A stretch of DNA of 64,000 nt from CAYMMX01 sp964391675 (GTDB taxonomy: Bacteria; Cyanobacteriota; Vampirovibrionia; Gastranaerophilales; Gastranaerophilaceae): assembly GCA_964391675.1 (NCBI GenBank), contig CAYMMX010000002.1, positions 186,001 to 250,000 on the forward strand, written 5' to 3'. The notes below the pieces were generated by a model, which worked only from the letters and a program-made list of their open reading frames with translations, made no database searches and was not told the origin of the DNA. Position numbers and translations under genes: made by a program. This document shows positions 25,650 to 34,096 of this stretch, one piece after another (within the stretch, counting starts at the first letter, position 1; every line of letters begins with the position of its first letter).

Positions 25650-25813
25650 ATATGTAAGATGAAACAAACAAACATTAAATAAACACAAAAAAGATTTTAT
25701 ACCGAATAGATAAAGAGAATTAAGAGAGACTTTCAAACACTAACCTACCCTACCTACCCTACAATCCCTTCCTAAAACAATTTTTTTAACACTCCCTTTA
25801 CGGGAGTTTTTTA
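25650..25813 (+). ncRNA. Candidate small RNA with C-rich single-stranded region
   Basis: About 160 bases between a promoter-like region and an intrinsic terminator, with no ORF beyond seven codons (ATGAAACAAACAAACATTAA at its 5' end). It contains a tandem CCTACCCTA repeat (25744-25761) followed by CAATCCCTTCC, an exposed pyrimidine-rich stretch of the kind that pairs with purine-rich ribosome sites. It could also be a leader ending before the kinase gene, but the terminator and a separate kinase promoter argue for an independent RNA. Confidence 0.45.
25791..25812 (+). terminator. Terminator of the candidate small RNA
   Basis: ACTCCC (25791-25796), TTTAC loop, GGGAGT (25802-25807), then TTTTT. 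Confidence 0.75.
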
Positions 25814-25891
25814 TTGCTTATTTATTAGAACACTTAAGTAAAAATTTAAAGGATATTAATTTATTGCGTAATTGTTAAAAACTTGTCCTGT

Positions 25892-25919
25892 TTGTTAAAA
25901 TAAGCTAATCTGTTAGTAT
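25892..25919 (+). promoter_or_regulatory. Promoter of the kinase operon
   Basis: TTGTTA (25892-25897), 16-base spacer, extended -10 TGT-TAGTAT ending 25919; the start near 25926 gives a 25-base leader with AAGGGGA. Confidence 0.5.
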
Positions 25920-25950
25920 CAAAATTATTTTTTGTTGAGTTAAGGGGAAG

Positions 25951-27525
25951 ATGATTACAACCGGAAAGATAGTTGTCGTTGATGACGATAAAATAGTTAC
26001 ATCCAGTTTGAAAACTTTATTTAAGTTAGAAGGATTTTGTAATGCTAAGTATTTCAACGACCCAAAAGAAGCTGTAGAATATCTTAATCTTGAAAAACCG
26101 GATTTGATTCTTTCAGATTTTTTAATGCCGGAAATGAATGGCTTGGAATTTTTATCTAAAGCAAAAGAAATACACTCAGAAGTAAGTATGATTTTGCTTA
26201 CAGGTTATGCGGATAAGGAAAACGCAATCAGGGCAATTAATGAAATAGGATTATATAAATATATTGAAAAACCTTGGGATAATGATGATTTAATAATGAG
26301 TATTAAAAATGGTATTGAAAGAAGTTACTTATTAAGTCAATTAAGAGAAAAAATAGAAGAATTGGAAATTGCAAAAGAAGAATTAGAAAAATATTCTCAT
26401 AATTTAGAAGATTTAGTAGCCCAAAAAACAGCAGATTTAGTTAAAACTAATTCAAAATTATCAGGAATTATAAATTATTGTGCTGACGGAATTATAATTA
26501 TAGATGAAAATGGTCATATTGAGCAGGTTAATCCTGCTTGTGAAAATATGGTAGGACTTAGTGAAGATACATTAGTTAAAATGAATTTTTCAAATGTTAC
26601 TCATTGTGAGAATAAAAAAGATTTTAAAGAAGCATTAAAAGAAAATTCTGATATACTTTTGAGGGATTGTTATATTTTAAATACCTTAAGGGATAAAAAA
26701 ATTCCCGTAGAGATAAATTTTGCAGTAATTGAGACAGAAGCAGTTGAACCTGTTAAAAAATTTGTTGGTGTTATAAGAGATATCAGAGTGCAAAAAGAAA
26801 TGGAAAGACTCAGAGATGATTTCATTGCAACATTGACACATGATTTAAGAACACCTCTTTTGGCGGCAATACAAACATTAAAGTTTTTCTTGGATGGTTC
26901 CTTGGGTAATCTGGATGAAAAGCAAAAAGTTCTTTTGTCTACAATGCAAAAAAGCAATGAGGATTTATTGGGTCTTGTTAATGCTTTATTAGAGGTTTAT
27001 AAGTATGATTCCGGCAAGCTTAATTTATGTAAAACAAATTTTTTGTTTAAAGATTTAGTTTCTCAATGTTACTCTGAATTATTGCCTTTGGCAAATAATA
27101 AAAATATTGAATTTAATTTGAAATATAATCCTCCTGAAGATTTAGCAATAAACGCAGATAGAGGAGAAATTAGACGTGTAATTATAAATTTATGCGGAAA
27201 TGCTATTAATTATACAAATATTGATGGAAAAGTTGATATTGAAGTTAATGAGTGTGATAAAGATATTATTTTTTCTGTTATAGATAACGGTAATGGTATT
27301 CCAAAAGAAGATATTCCTAATTTATTCAAGAGATTTTCTCAAGGAACAAATAAAAAACGTTCTACAGGAACAGGATTAGGTTTATATTTATCAAGACAAA
27401 TAATTGAAGCTCATGAAGGCAAAATTTGGCTTGAGAGTAAAGTAAACCAAGGAAGTCAATTTTCTTTTTTACTTACTGATGTAAAAGTTAAAAATAAAAA
27501 TATAGAAAATTTATTAAGGAGATAA
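25951..27525 (+). CDS. Hybrid sensor histidine kinase (receiver-PAS-HisKA-HATPase)
   Basis: A cytosolic kinase of 524 residues. Order: receiver domain 1-122 (VVVDDDK acid pocket, D56 in LSDFLMP, K107 in EKPWD), a coiled linker, PAS domain about 165-280, HisKA with phosphoacceptor H297 (ATLTHDLRTPLL), and HATPase about 395-510 (NLCGNAINYTN, DNGNGIPKEDI, GTGLGLYLSRQIIEAHEG). No membrane segment, so it senses an internal cue or is driven through its N-terminal receiver. It sits two bases from a NarL-type regulator gene, its likely partner. Confidence 0.95.
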   Translation: MITTGKIVVVDDDKIVTSSLKTLFKLEGFCNAKYFNDPKEAVEYLNLEKPDLILSDFLMPEMNGLEFLSKAKEIHSEVSMILLTGYADKENAIRAINEIGLYKYIEKPWDNDDLIMSIKNGIERSYLLSQLREKIEELEIAKEELEKYSHNLEDLVAQKTADLVKTNSKLSGIINYCADGIIIIDENGHIEQVNPACENMVGLSEDTLVKMNFSNVTHCENKKDFKEALKENSDILLRDCYILNTLRDKKIPVEINFAVIETEAVEPVKKFVGVIRDIRVQKEMERLRDDFIATLTHDLRTPLLAAIQTLKFFLDGSLGNLDEKQKVLLSTMQKSNEDLLGLVNALLEVYKYDSGKLNLCKTNFLFKDLVSQCYSELLPLANNKNIEFNLKYNPPEDLAINADRGEIRRVIINLCGNAINYTNIDGKVDIEVNECDKDIIFSVIDNGNGIPKEDIPNLFKRFSQGTNKKRSTGTGLGLYLSRQIIEAHEGKIWLESKVNQGSQFSFLLTDVKVKNKNIENLLRR

Positions 27526-27526
27526 A

Positions 27527-28198
27527 ATGGGTAATGTAAGAGTTTTATTAATTGAAGATCATGTTATGACGAGAATGGGGTTATCTTTGGTATTAGAAAA
27601 AGCTGAGGGCATTGAACTTATAGCAGAAGCCGAAGATGGTCTTGCAGGAGTACAAAAAGCACATGAATTATTACCTGATGTTATATTAATGGATATTGGT
27701 TTACCGATTATTGACGGAATTGAAGCCACAAGAAGAATAAAAGAAGATAAACTCAATTCAAAAGTACTAATATTTACATCACGCGACAATGACGATGATA
27801 TATTTGCAAGTTTTAAGGCAGGCGCAGATGGTTACATAATGAAAGGATCAAGTCCGGAGCAGACAAAAAATGCAATAAAAGCCGTAAGTGAAGGTACAGG
27901 TTGGTTAGATCCGGCTATTGCAAGATTAGTTTTATCAAATATACAAAGAAATGAAAGATTTCCGACTCCATCAGGCGAAATTAATTACAAAGCAGGTAAA
28001 AATACATACGGATTAACAGAGAGAGAAATGGAAGTCTTGGCACTTATAGTTGAAGGGCTTTCAAATCCACAAATAGCAGATAAGCTTGTTATTACAAGAG
28101 CAACTGCAAAAGCTCATGTTCATAGTATTTTGCAAAAACTTTATGTTGACGACAGAACAAAAGCAGCTATTATGGCAATGAAAGAAGGATTAGTTTAG
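27527..28198 (+). CDS. NarL/FixJ-type response regulator
   Basis: A 223-residue DNA-binding regulator. Receiver 1-120 with phosphoacceptor D56 (VILMDIGLP) and SRDNDDD/GYIMKGSS switch region; LuxR-type helix-turn-helix about 160-218 (YGLTEREMEVLALIVEGLSNPQIADKLVITRATAKAHVHSILQKL). AAGGAG overlaps the end of the kinase gene, one intergenic base separates the two, and the exported-protein gene follows after two bases, so the three form an operon. Confidence 0.96.
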   Translation: MGNVRVLLIEDHVMTRMGLSLVLEKAEGIELIAEAEDGLAGVQKAHELLPDVILMDIGLPIIDGIEATRRIKEDKLNSKVLIFTSRDNDDDIFASFKAGADGYIMKGSSPEQTKNAIKAVSEGTGWLDPAIARLVLSNIQRNERFPTPSGEINYKAGKNTYGLTEREMEVLALIVEGLSNPQIADKLVITRATAKAHVHSILQKLYVDDRTKAAIMAMKEGLV

Positions 28199-28200
28199 TA

Positions 28201-29451
28201 GTGATCACAAGCAATAAGCAAAATATTAAAGTAAAAAATAAAGTGCAAAAGGTAATTATATTATTTTTTGCTCTTTGCTTTTTATCACAAACTATTTGTC
28301 ATGCTTTCACTAAAAAACCAAAAATTTATACTCCCAAAGATGAATATAAGCATCAACAAAAAGTATTAAGAAGAGAAGAAATTCAAAAATATAAAAGAAG
28401 TCTTTTACCTGAATCAGGTTATATGACAAGAGAAGAATATGAACAAAGAACAGTTGATATTCCAAATTCCCAAAAAACAGTTCCGGAATATAAACAACCT
28501 AAAGATATTAAAATGAAGTACATTCCCCAACCCATATATAAATTAGCCAGATATAATAATCCTCCGGGATCTGTAGAGCTTCACATAGGAAGAGTTTTAA
28601 ATTTTGACAGACAATTTGTTTGTCCAGGAATAACTTCTCCGAATAAAGACATTCTTGTTTATCCTTTACTTTATTATTATGCAACAAATCAGTGTACTTG
28701 TGCTGATTTATTTATAATTCCTTTGGATAAGACACTTCCTGATGTACAAAGAATTCAGCAGGCAAATATTATAAAAAGAGTACAAATACCAATACTATCA
28801 ACTGATAAAGATATAAGTGTTAAATACATATTTAGGTCATTAACACCTGTAGATTTTTCAACAGACGGTTCGAAACTTCTAGTTAAAGAAAAAACAGGAG
28901 ATATAAATGATGGAATATGGCAAACTAACTTATGGATATACGATTTTAATAAAAAATCAGCAAAAAAAATACCTGAAATAAGGGAAGCAATAAAGTTTTA
29001 TTGGGCAAACAAAAATGAACTAATTTTAGATGAAAAGAGGTGGGATATTTATCCTTTAGGGTTTGATGCTAATAATCCTGAACGTATTGTTGTATCTGCA
29101 TATGGATATACAGGCAAAATGCCTGTGTTTTTAGGTGTATGGAGTATTGATTGTAATGGAGAGCGTTCAATGTTGGTTTCTTTATTTAAGGACAATGCAC
29201 AGATAAGTATGAACGGATATAAACTTATTAAAGAAGGAGTTATTGATCCGGCTTTAGTTTATAATAATGAAAAAAGAGAAACAAAAATAGCCAAAAAAGC
29301 AAAAAAAGCTGAAAAAAAAGCTAATAAAGCCGAAAAAAAACACAAGAAACAAGAATTGCATAAAAAATTGAAAGAAATGAAAAAAGAAGAAAAGAGAGTT
29401 CTTCATAACTTTAATGCATATCAAAAAAACCCATCGAAATCACAAGATTAG
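28201..29451 (+). CDS. Exported protein of unknown function
   Basis: Not recognised. A 416-residue protein starting at GTG 28201 with a long basic lead and a signal peptide (KVQKVIILFFALCFLSQTIC, cleavage near HAF). The middle (residues 100-350) looks like a beta-rich domain with PGSVELHIGRV, DFSTDGSKLLVKEKTG and WIYDFNKKSAKKIPEIR, which recalls WD40/TolB-like propeller strands. The end is a lysine-glutamate helix (AKKAEKKANKAEKKHKKQ). It is third in the kinase/regulator operon, so it may act with that sensor in the envelope. Confidence 0.75.
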   Translation: MITSNKQNIKVKNKVQKVIILFFALCFLSQTICHAFTKKPKIYTPKDEYKHQQKVLRREEIQKYKRSLLPESGYMTREEYEQRTVDIPNSQKTVPEYKQPKDIKMKYIPQPIYKLARYNNPPGSVELHIGRVLNFDRQFVCPGITSPNKDILVYPLLYYYATNQCTCADLFIIPLDKTLPDVQRIQQANIIKRVQIPILSTDKDISVKYIFRSLTPVDFSTDGSKLLVKEKTGDINDGIWQTNLWIYDFNKKSAKKIPEIREAIKFYWANKNELILDEKRWDIYPLGFDANNPERIVVSAYGYTGKMPVFLGVWSIDCNGERSMLVSLFKDNAQISMNGYKLIKEGVIDPALVYNNEKRETKIAKKAKKAEKKANKAEKKHKKQELHKKLKEMKKEEKRVLHNFNAYQKNPSKSQD

Positions 29452-29464
29452 ATTATGTCAATAA

Positions 29465-31240
29465 TTAAACAGTTTCTTTACCTTTAGTAGATATTTCGTT
29501 TTGGAGTTTGGTTATAAATTTATCTAACTCAAATACTCCGATTGGTCCCCGGCCTCTTGCACGAATTGCAAGAGAATTTGCTTCAATTTCTTTATCTCCT
29601 ATTACTGCAACATAGGGAACCTTTTTATCTTGAAGTGCTTCTCTTATCTTATAGTTCATACTTTCTGAACGTTCATCTAATTTTGCTCTTATTCCTAAGT
29701 CATTTAATTTTTTATAGATTTTGTCACAAAAATCCATATGTTTTTCGTTGCTGATAGGTACAATTGCAACTTGTGTCGGTGCTAGCCAAGTTGGGAATGA
29801 ACCGGCATAATGTTCTGTTAAAATTCCCATAAATCTTTCCATTGAACCAAAAATTACTCTGTGGAGCATGATAGGTGTTTTCATTTGACCGTCAGAATCT
29901 TGATATTTTAAGTCAAATCTTTCAGGAAGATTGAAATCTAATTGAATTGTAGAGCATTGCCAAGTTCTGCCAATGGCATCTTTAACTTTAAAATCTATTT
30001 TAGGACCATAAAATGCTCCATCACCTTCGTTAATTTCGTATTTTAAACCTTTTGCTTCAAGTGCTTGCTTAAGTCCTTGTTCTGCTCTGTCCCAATTTTG
30101 TACTGTTCCTACATAACTTTCAGGACGTGTTGAAAGTTCTAATTCGAAAGGCATGTCAAACATTGCAAAGGCGTCTGAAACAAAATCTATAATTGATGTT
30201 ATTTCATCTGTTAATTGTTCCGGTGTACAGAAAATATGTGCATCATCTTGTGTAAACCCCTTTACTCTAGTTAGACCGGCTAAAGCTCCAGAACGTTCAT
30301 TTCTGTACACTGTTCCCATTTCAGCTAACCTTAAAGGTAACGAACGATAGGAATAGCGGTTTGCCTGATAAATTAGAATATGAAAAGGGCAATTCATAGG
30401 TTTTAATACATATTCTTGTTCTTCATCTTTAAAGTAATACATATTTTCTCTGTAATGCCCGCTATGACCTGAAATATCCCAAAGATGTGATTTTGCAATG
30501 TGAGGAGAAACAACTATTTGATATCCGCGTTTTCTGTGTTCGCTTCTCCAATAGTTTTCAATCTGTTCTCTTACAGTGGTGAGGTTTGGATGCCATAAAA
30601 CAAGACCGCCGCCCACCTCTTCTCTTATTGAAAATAAATCAAGTTGGGTTCCTAATTTTCTATGATCACGTTTTTCTGCTTCTTGTAAAAAAGTTAAGTA
30701 TTCTGATAAATCTTCTTTGTTCCAAAAAGCTGTTGCATATATTCTTTGAAGCATTTTGTTTTTTTCATCACCTCTCCAGTATGCACCTGCAACTTTTAAT
30801 AATTTAAAAGCATTATGTTTAATGAAACTTGTATTTAAAACATGAGGACCGGCGCAAAGATCATTAAATAATATATTTCCTTCTTTATCTTTTGTTAAAT
30901 ATAATGTAGGATTATCATTTCTGTGTTCTTCAAGAAGTTCTGCTTTATATATTTCTCCTTGAGATTTAAACTCTGCTATTTTTCCATCAATATCTTCAAT
31001 TACATATTTTTCAAATGTAAGATTTTGTTTAACTATTTCTTTCATTTTTTCTTCGATTTTTATTAAGTCTTCTTCGCTAAATGCGTGTCCGTCTGTTAAG
31101 TCAAAATCATAATAGAATCCTGTTTCTGTAGAAGGTCCTATGGCTAGTTTTGCACTTGGAAACAAACTTTGGACAGCTTGTGCCATAATATGTGATGACG
31201 AATGTCTTAATATATGTAGTGTTTCGTTATTCTTTTCCAT
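29465..31240 (-). CDS. thrS: Threonyl-tRNA synthetase lacking the TGS domain
   Basis: Charges tRNA-Thr. The 591-residue protein begins directly at the editing domain (LRHSSSHIMAQAVQSLFPSA, HxxxH) with its partner motif DLCAGPHV, then the class II core with motif 2 (VYRNERSGALAGLTRVKGF) and QDDAHIF, and the anticodon-binding domain. The N-terminal TGS domain of the usual 640-residue enzyme is absent, as I recall for cyanobacterial ThrRS. AGAGGA precedes the ATG. It converges with the exported-protein gene. Confidence 0.96.
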   Translation of the reverse strand: MEKNNETLHILRHSSSHIMAQAVQSLFPSAKLAIGPSTETGFYYDFDLTDGHAFSEEDLIKIEEKMKEIVKQNLTFEKYVIEDIDGKIAEFKSQGEIYKAELLEEHRNDNPTLYLTKDKEGNILFNDLCAGPHVLNTSFIKHNAFKLLKVAGAYWRGDEKNKMLQRIYATAFWNKEDLSEYLTFLQEAEKRDHRKLGTQLDLFSIREEVGGGLVLWHPNLTTVREQIENYWRSEHRKRGYQIVVSPHIAKSHLWDISGHSGHYRENMYYFKDEEQEYVLKPMNCPFHILIYQANRYSYRSLPLRLAEMGTVYRNERSGALAGLTRVKGFTQDDAHIFCTPEQLTDEITSIIDFVSDAFAMFDMPFELELSTRPESYVGTVQNWDRAEQGLKQALEAKGLKYEINEGDGAFYGPKIDFKVKDAIGRTWQCSTIQLDFNLPERFDLKYQDSDGQMKTPIMLHRVIFGSMERFMGILTEHYAGSFPTWLAPTQVAIVPISNEKHMDFCDKIYKKLNDLGIRAKLDERSESMNYKIREALQDKKVPYVAVIGDKEIEANSLAIRARGRGPIGVFELDKFITKLQNEISTKGKETV

Positions 31241-31303
31241 AAAATCCTCTTTTCTATGCTTATATTAATATTTATAGCACTTAAAAAAACTAATGTAAAT
31301 CAT

Positions 31304-31332
31304 TTGAATATTTAGACAATTACGGTTAATAT
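31304..31332 (+). promoter_or_regulatory. Leaderless promoter of a GT4 gene
   Basis: TTGAAT (31304-31309), 17-base spacer, TAATAT (31327-31332), seven bases, ATG 31340. No ribosome site. Confidence 0.5.
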
Positions 31333-31339
31333 AAAAAAT

Positions 31340-32542
31340 ATGATTATTTTATTTATACATAGAAACTTTCCTGCACAGTTTAAGAATATTGCAATAGAAT
31401 TAGCAAAAGATTCAAATAATCTGGTATTATTTTTAACTACTAATAATACGGTTCAAATTCCCGGAATTAATAAAATTCTGTATAATCCTAAAAATCCGCC
31501 ATCAGTAAATCATCCTTACTTAAAATTATATCAGGAATCTGTTTTACATGGACAGGCTGCATCTGAAATGGCTCTTGAAATAAAAAAAAGAGGAATTATA
31601 CCAGATATTATTTATGGCCATTCTTGGGGTTCATCAATGTTTATGAAAGATGTTTTTCCCAATGTTCCTTATCTTTGTTATTTTGAATGGTTTAGCAAAA
31701 GCAAAGATTCTGCTTATGATTTTGGTAATAATATTTTGGATACAGAAAAAACAGCGCATATTAAGTGCAACAATACACAAATACTTTTAGACCTTTGTTC
31801 TTGTAATGGTGGAATTTCTCCAATGAAATGGCAGAAAAATCAATTTCCATCTGAGTTTCAAGATAAAATTGAAGTTATACATGACGGAGTTGATACCGAA
31901 GTTTGCAAGCCAAATAAAGAAGCAGAATTTTTGATAAAAGATAAAGACCTTAAATTGACTTCAAAAAATGAAGTTATAACTTATGCAACAAGAGGAATGG
32001 AAGAACTTAGAGGTTTTCCTCAGTTTATAGAGGCTGTAGACAAACTTCTTAAAAAGCGTCCCAATGCGCATTTCGTAATAGCGGGAGAGGATAAAGTTTT
32101 CTATGGACCAACGGCTCCGGAAGGAACGTTTAAAGAGTATGTTTTGAAAAAATTTGATTTAGATATGAATAGAGTTCATTTTGTCGGAAAGTTATCTTAT
32201 GAAGAATATTTAAACCTTTTACAAATTTCCTCAGCTCATGTTTATTTAACTTATCCTTTTGTTTTGTCTTGGTCAATTCTTGAAGCAATGTCTTGTGAAT
32301 GTTGTGTTATTGCATCTAATACACAACCGGTTTTGGAAGTAATACAGGATAATCAAAACGGATTTCTGGTTGATTTTTTTAATATAGAGCAGTTGACTGA
32401 AAAAATTGAATATGCTGTTATTAATTCCGATAAAATGTCCGAAATAAGAAAAAATGCAAGAAAAACAATACTTAAAAATTATGATAAAAACAATTTAGTT
32501 CATAAACATATAGAATTTATAAATGAGTTTATAAAAAAATAA
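31340..32542 (+). CDS. Glycosyltransferase family 4
   Basis: GT-B fold retaining transferase of 400 residues. The N-terminal acceptor domain (ILFIHRNFPAQFKNIAIELAKD, DIIYGHSWGSSMFMKDVFP) is followed by the donor domain with VIHDGVDTEVCKPN, YATRGMEELRGFPQFIEAV, HFVIAGEDKVFYG and the C-terminal signature SWSILEAMSCECCVIASNTQPVLEVI containing the donor-binding glutamate. Cytoplasmic or membrane-associated. No sugar specificity can be read. It stands alone behind a leaderless promoter. Confidence 0.92.
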   Translation: MIILFIHRNFPAQFKNIAIELAKDSNNLVLFLTTNNTVQIPGINKILYNPKNPPSVNHPYLKLYQESVLHGQAASEMALEIKKRGIIPDIIYGHSWGSSMFMKDVFPNVPYLCYFEWFSKSKDSAYDFGNNILDTEKTAHIKCNNTQILLDLCSCNGGISPMKWQKNQFPSEFQDKIEVIHDGVDTEVCKPNKEAEFLIKDKDLKLTSKNEVITYATRGMEELRGFPQFIEAVDKLLKKRPNAHFVIAGEDKVFYGPTAPEGTFKEYVLKKFDLDMNRVHFVGKLSYEEYLNLLQISSAHVYLTYPFVLSWSILEAMSCECCVIASNTQPVLEVIQDNQNGFLVDFFNIEQLTEKIEYAVINSDKMSEIRKNARKTILKNYDKNNLVHKHIEFINEFIKK

Positions 32543-32576
32543 TAAATACAGTTAATTATGCAATAAATTATATTAA

Positions 32577-32592
32577 TGTAACTTTATGTAAC
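32577..32592 (+). promoter_or_regulatory. HLR1-like direct repeat (perfect match)
   Basis: TGTAAC at 32577-32582 and 32587-32592. The reverse strand reads GTTACATA-AA-GTTACATT, matching every fixed position of the published HLR1 consensus. It lies about 60 to 45 bases upstream of the inferred start (near 32637) of the 51-codon gene. Confidence 0.65.
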
Positions 32593-32624
32593 GAATAAGT
32601 TTAAATCTATAAAGTTATGATTAA

Positions 32625-32630
32625 TATAAT
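32625..32630 (+). promoter_or_regulatory. -10 box of the 51-codon gene
   Basis: TATAAT with a poor -35 region; the leader of about 35 bases ends in GAAAGGGA seven bases before ATG 32672. Confidence 0.55.
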
Positions 32631-32671
32631 CCGATAGCTAATTTGTGTTTAGTTGTTGAAAGGGATATACA

Positions 32672-32827
32672 ATGTTAAAAAAAATAGAAGCACCAACAAA
32701 TAATGTTTACGAAGGTGTTGAATTTATATTAAGAGGAGCAAAAAAACGTCGCTCTATGGCGTTAGCAACTGCAAAAATGCTTAATTCGGAAGCAGGCATT
32801 CAGACAAGACTTGTCGCGGTTAAATAA
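32672..32827 (+). CDS. 51-residue protein, possibly RNA polymerase omega-like
   Basis: A short gene with its own promoter, good ribosome site (AAAGGG) and 51 codons. The protein has NNVYEGVEFILRGAKKRRSM, then ALATAKMLNSEAG and a tail TRLVAVK. The NxY-V-L-A+++R pattern and the VAVK tail recall the RNA polymerase omega subunit (RpoZ), but omega is usually 65-90 residues and this lacks the C-terminal part, so the match is tentative. Basic and soluble; no export signal. Confidence 0.65.
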   Translation: MLKKIEAPTNNVYEGVEFILRGAKKRRSMALATAKMLNSEAGIQTRLVAVK

Positions 32828-32902
32828 CTACTTAAGGGTATTCCCGTTGTAGTGAAAAGAAGAGTATGAGAAAAAACAACATTAGAAGATCAGGATAGTT
32901 GG

Positions 32903-32938
32903 ACACAGAGCCCGTCGGTTAACCGACAGGCTCTGTGT
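32903..32938. terminator. Long bulged palindrome between convergent genes
   Basis: ACACAGAGCC/GGCTCTGTGT outer stem and GTCGGTT/AACCGAC inner stem, with one C-A mismatch. There is no T run on either side; the stop of the following reverse gene is four bases away. Confidence 0.6.
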
Positions 32939-32942
32939 GATA

Positions 32943-34031
32943 TTAAAGACAGTTGTTTATATAATCATTTGCACAATTTTCAGGTGTATATTTTTTAATC
33001 GTTTCGATACTATTTTTTAGTATTTTGTTTAGTTCAGGGTGCGTTTTAATTTTTAAAAGTACTTGTTTTATTCCTTCTACAGTAGGTTCACACAAAAAAC
33101 CGTTTTCATTATCTTTTATTATTCCGTCAATTCCGTCATTTTTTGTGCAAACGGTGATACATCCTGAAGCCATTGCTTCAAGGTACACCATACCAAAAGT
33201 TTCATTTATACTGGGCAGAATAAAAATATCAGATTTTAGCATTTCTTTTAGAACATCTTCATTTTTTAATCGACCTAAGAATTTTATATTGCCTCCTTTG
33301 ATTTTTTTTAATTTCGTTAATTCTTTTCCATCACCAATAATTTTTAACTCAAATTCTTCTAAACTTTTAACAGCCAAAATAAGTTTGTCAATATTTTTGC
33401 GTTTAATTAGATTTGCGCAGGTAATAACAGATGTAAAACTTCTTTTTTGTTCAAGAATTTTATCTGAATTTGAATTTAAACTGATTCCTGAATTAATGAC
33501 AAATGTTTTTTTATTGCATTCAGGCATAATTTTTGAGAAGCTTTTTTGCAGGTTAAAAGATCTGCATGCAATTTTTTTTGCATTATTATAAGCATTTTTT
33601 AGTTCTTTTCTAAAATAGAGGCTGTAAATAGGGTTTGTTAAAACCTCTATATCCGAGCAATGTACAGCACAAATTAAAGGTTTATTGAATTTTTTTGCGA
33701 GTTTATTTGCAAAAATTATTCCGGAAGGCATATGGGCTATTATAATATCATAATTTGAAGCATTTAAGAGGTCTGAATTTTTTTTTGTTATATCAAATAA
33801 AAATGGAGTAAAGTAATTCAGGTTGAAAATTCTGACACCTTCATATTCATATGCTCCTGTTTTATAAAAAGGTTTTTTTCTTAAGAAACTGTTTAATATA
33901 AAATTTGGTTTGATAACTGTTACATTATGTCCTGTCTTTTGCCATTGCGAAACAAAGTTATGTAAAGTATGTGGAGTGGTGTATTCTCCAGTTTTAATAG
34001 GGTATAAATCAGTTATAAAAAGAATTTTCAT
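32943..34031 (-). CDS. Glycosyltransferase family 4
   Basis: GT-B fold transferase of 362 residues. Seen: ILFITDLYPIKTGEYTTPH at the start, IIAHMPSGIIFA, CAVHCSDIEVL, the donor-side FTSVITCANLIKRKNIDKLILAV and the signature SINETFGMVYLEAMASGCITVCT with the conserved E-x7-E pattern. On the reverse strand TGT-TATAAT ends seven bases before ATG 34031 and there is no ribosome site. It is divergent from the GH57 gene across 65 bases, so the two may share control. Confidence 0.92.
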   Translation of the reverse strand: MKILFITDLYPIKTGEYTTPHTLHNFVSQWQKTGHNVTVIKPNFILNSFLRKKPFYKTGAYEYEGVRIFNLNYFTPFLFDITKKNSDLLNASNYDIIIAHMPSGIIFANKLAKKFNKPLICAVHCSDIEVLTNPIYSLYFRKELKNAYNNAKKIACRSFNLQKSFSKIMPECNKKTFVINSGISLNSNSDKILEQKRSFTSVITCANLIKRKNIDKLILAVKSLEEFELKIIGDGKELTKLKKIKGGNIKFLGRLKNEDVLKEMLKSDIFILPSINETFGMVYLEAMASGCITVCTKNDGIDGIIKDNENGFLCEPTVEGIKQVLLKIKTHPELNKILKNSIETIKKYTPENCANDYINNCL

Positions 34032-34038
34032 AAAAATT

Positions 34039-34047
34039 ATTATAACA
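34039..34047 (-). promoter_or_regulatory. Extended -10, leaderless promoter of a GT4 gene
   Basis: Reverse-strand TGT-TATAAT (34047-34039), then seven bases to ATG 34031. Confidence 0.55.
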
Positions 34048-34082
34048 TATTTTAAGAATCCATATATTTTTTAAAAATAATT

Positions 34083-34091
34083 TGCTATAAT
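34083..34091 (+). promoter_or_regulatory. Extended -10, leaderless promoter of the GH57 gene
   Basis: TGC-TATAAT followed by five bases and ATG 34097; no ribosome site. It is back-to-back with the divergent GT4 promoter. Confidence 0.55.
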
Positions 34092-34096
34092 AAAAA

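Noticed and set aside
25873..25898. TGTTAA repeats upstream of the kinase as another HLR1-like site
   Set aside because: The two good units are 20 bases apart and the intermediate one is degenerate; not a convincing match.
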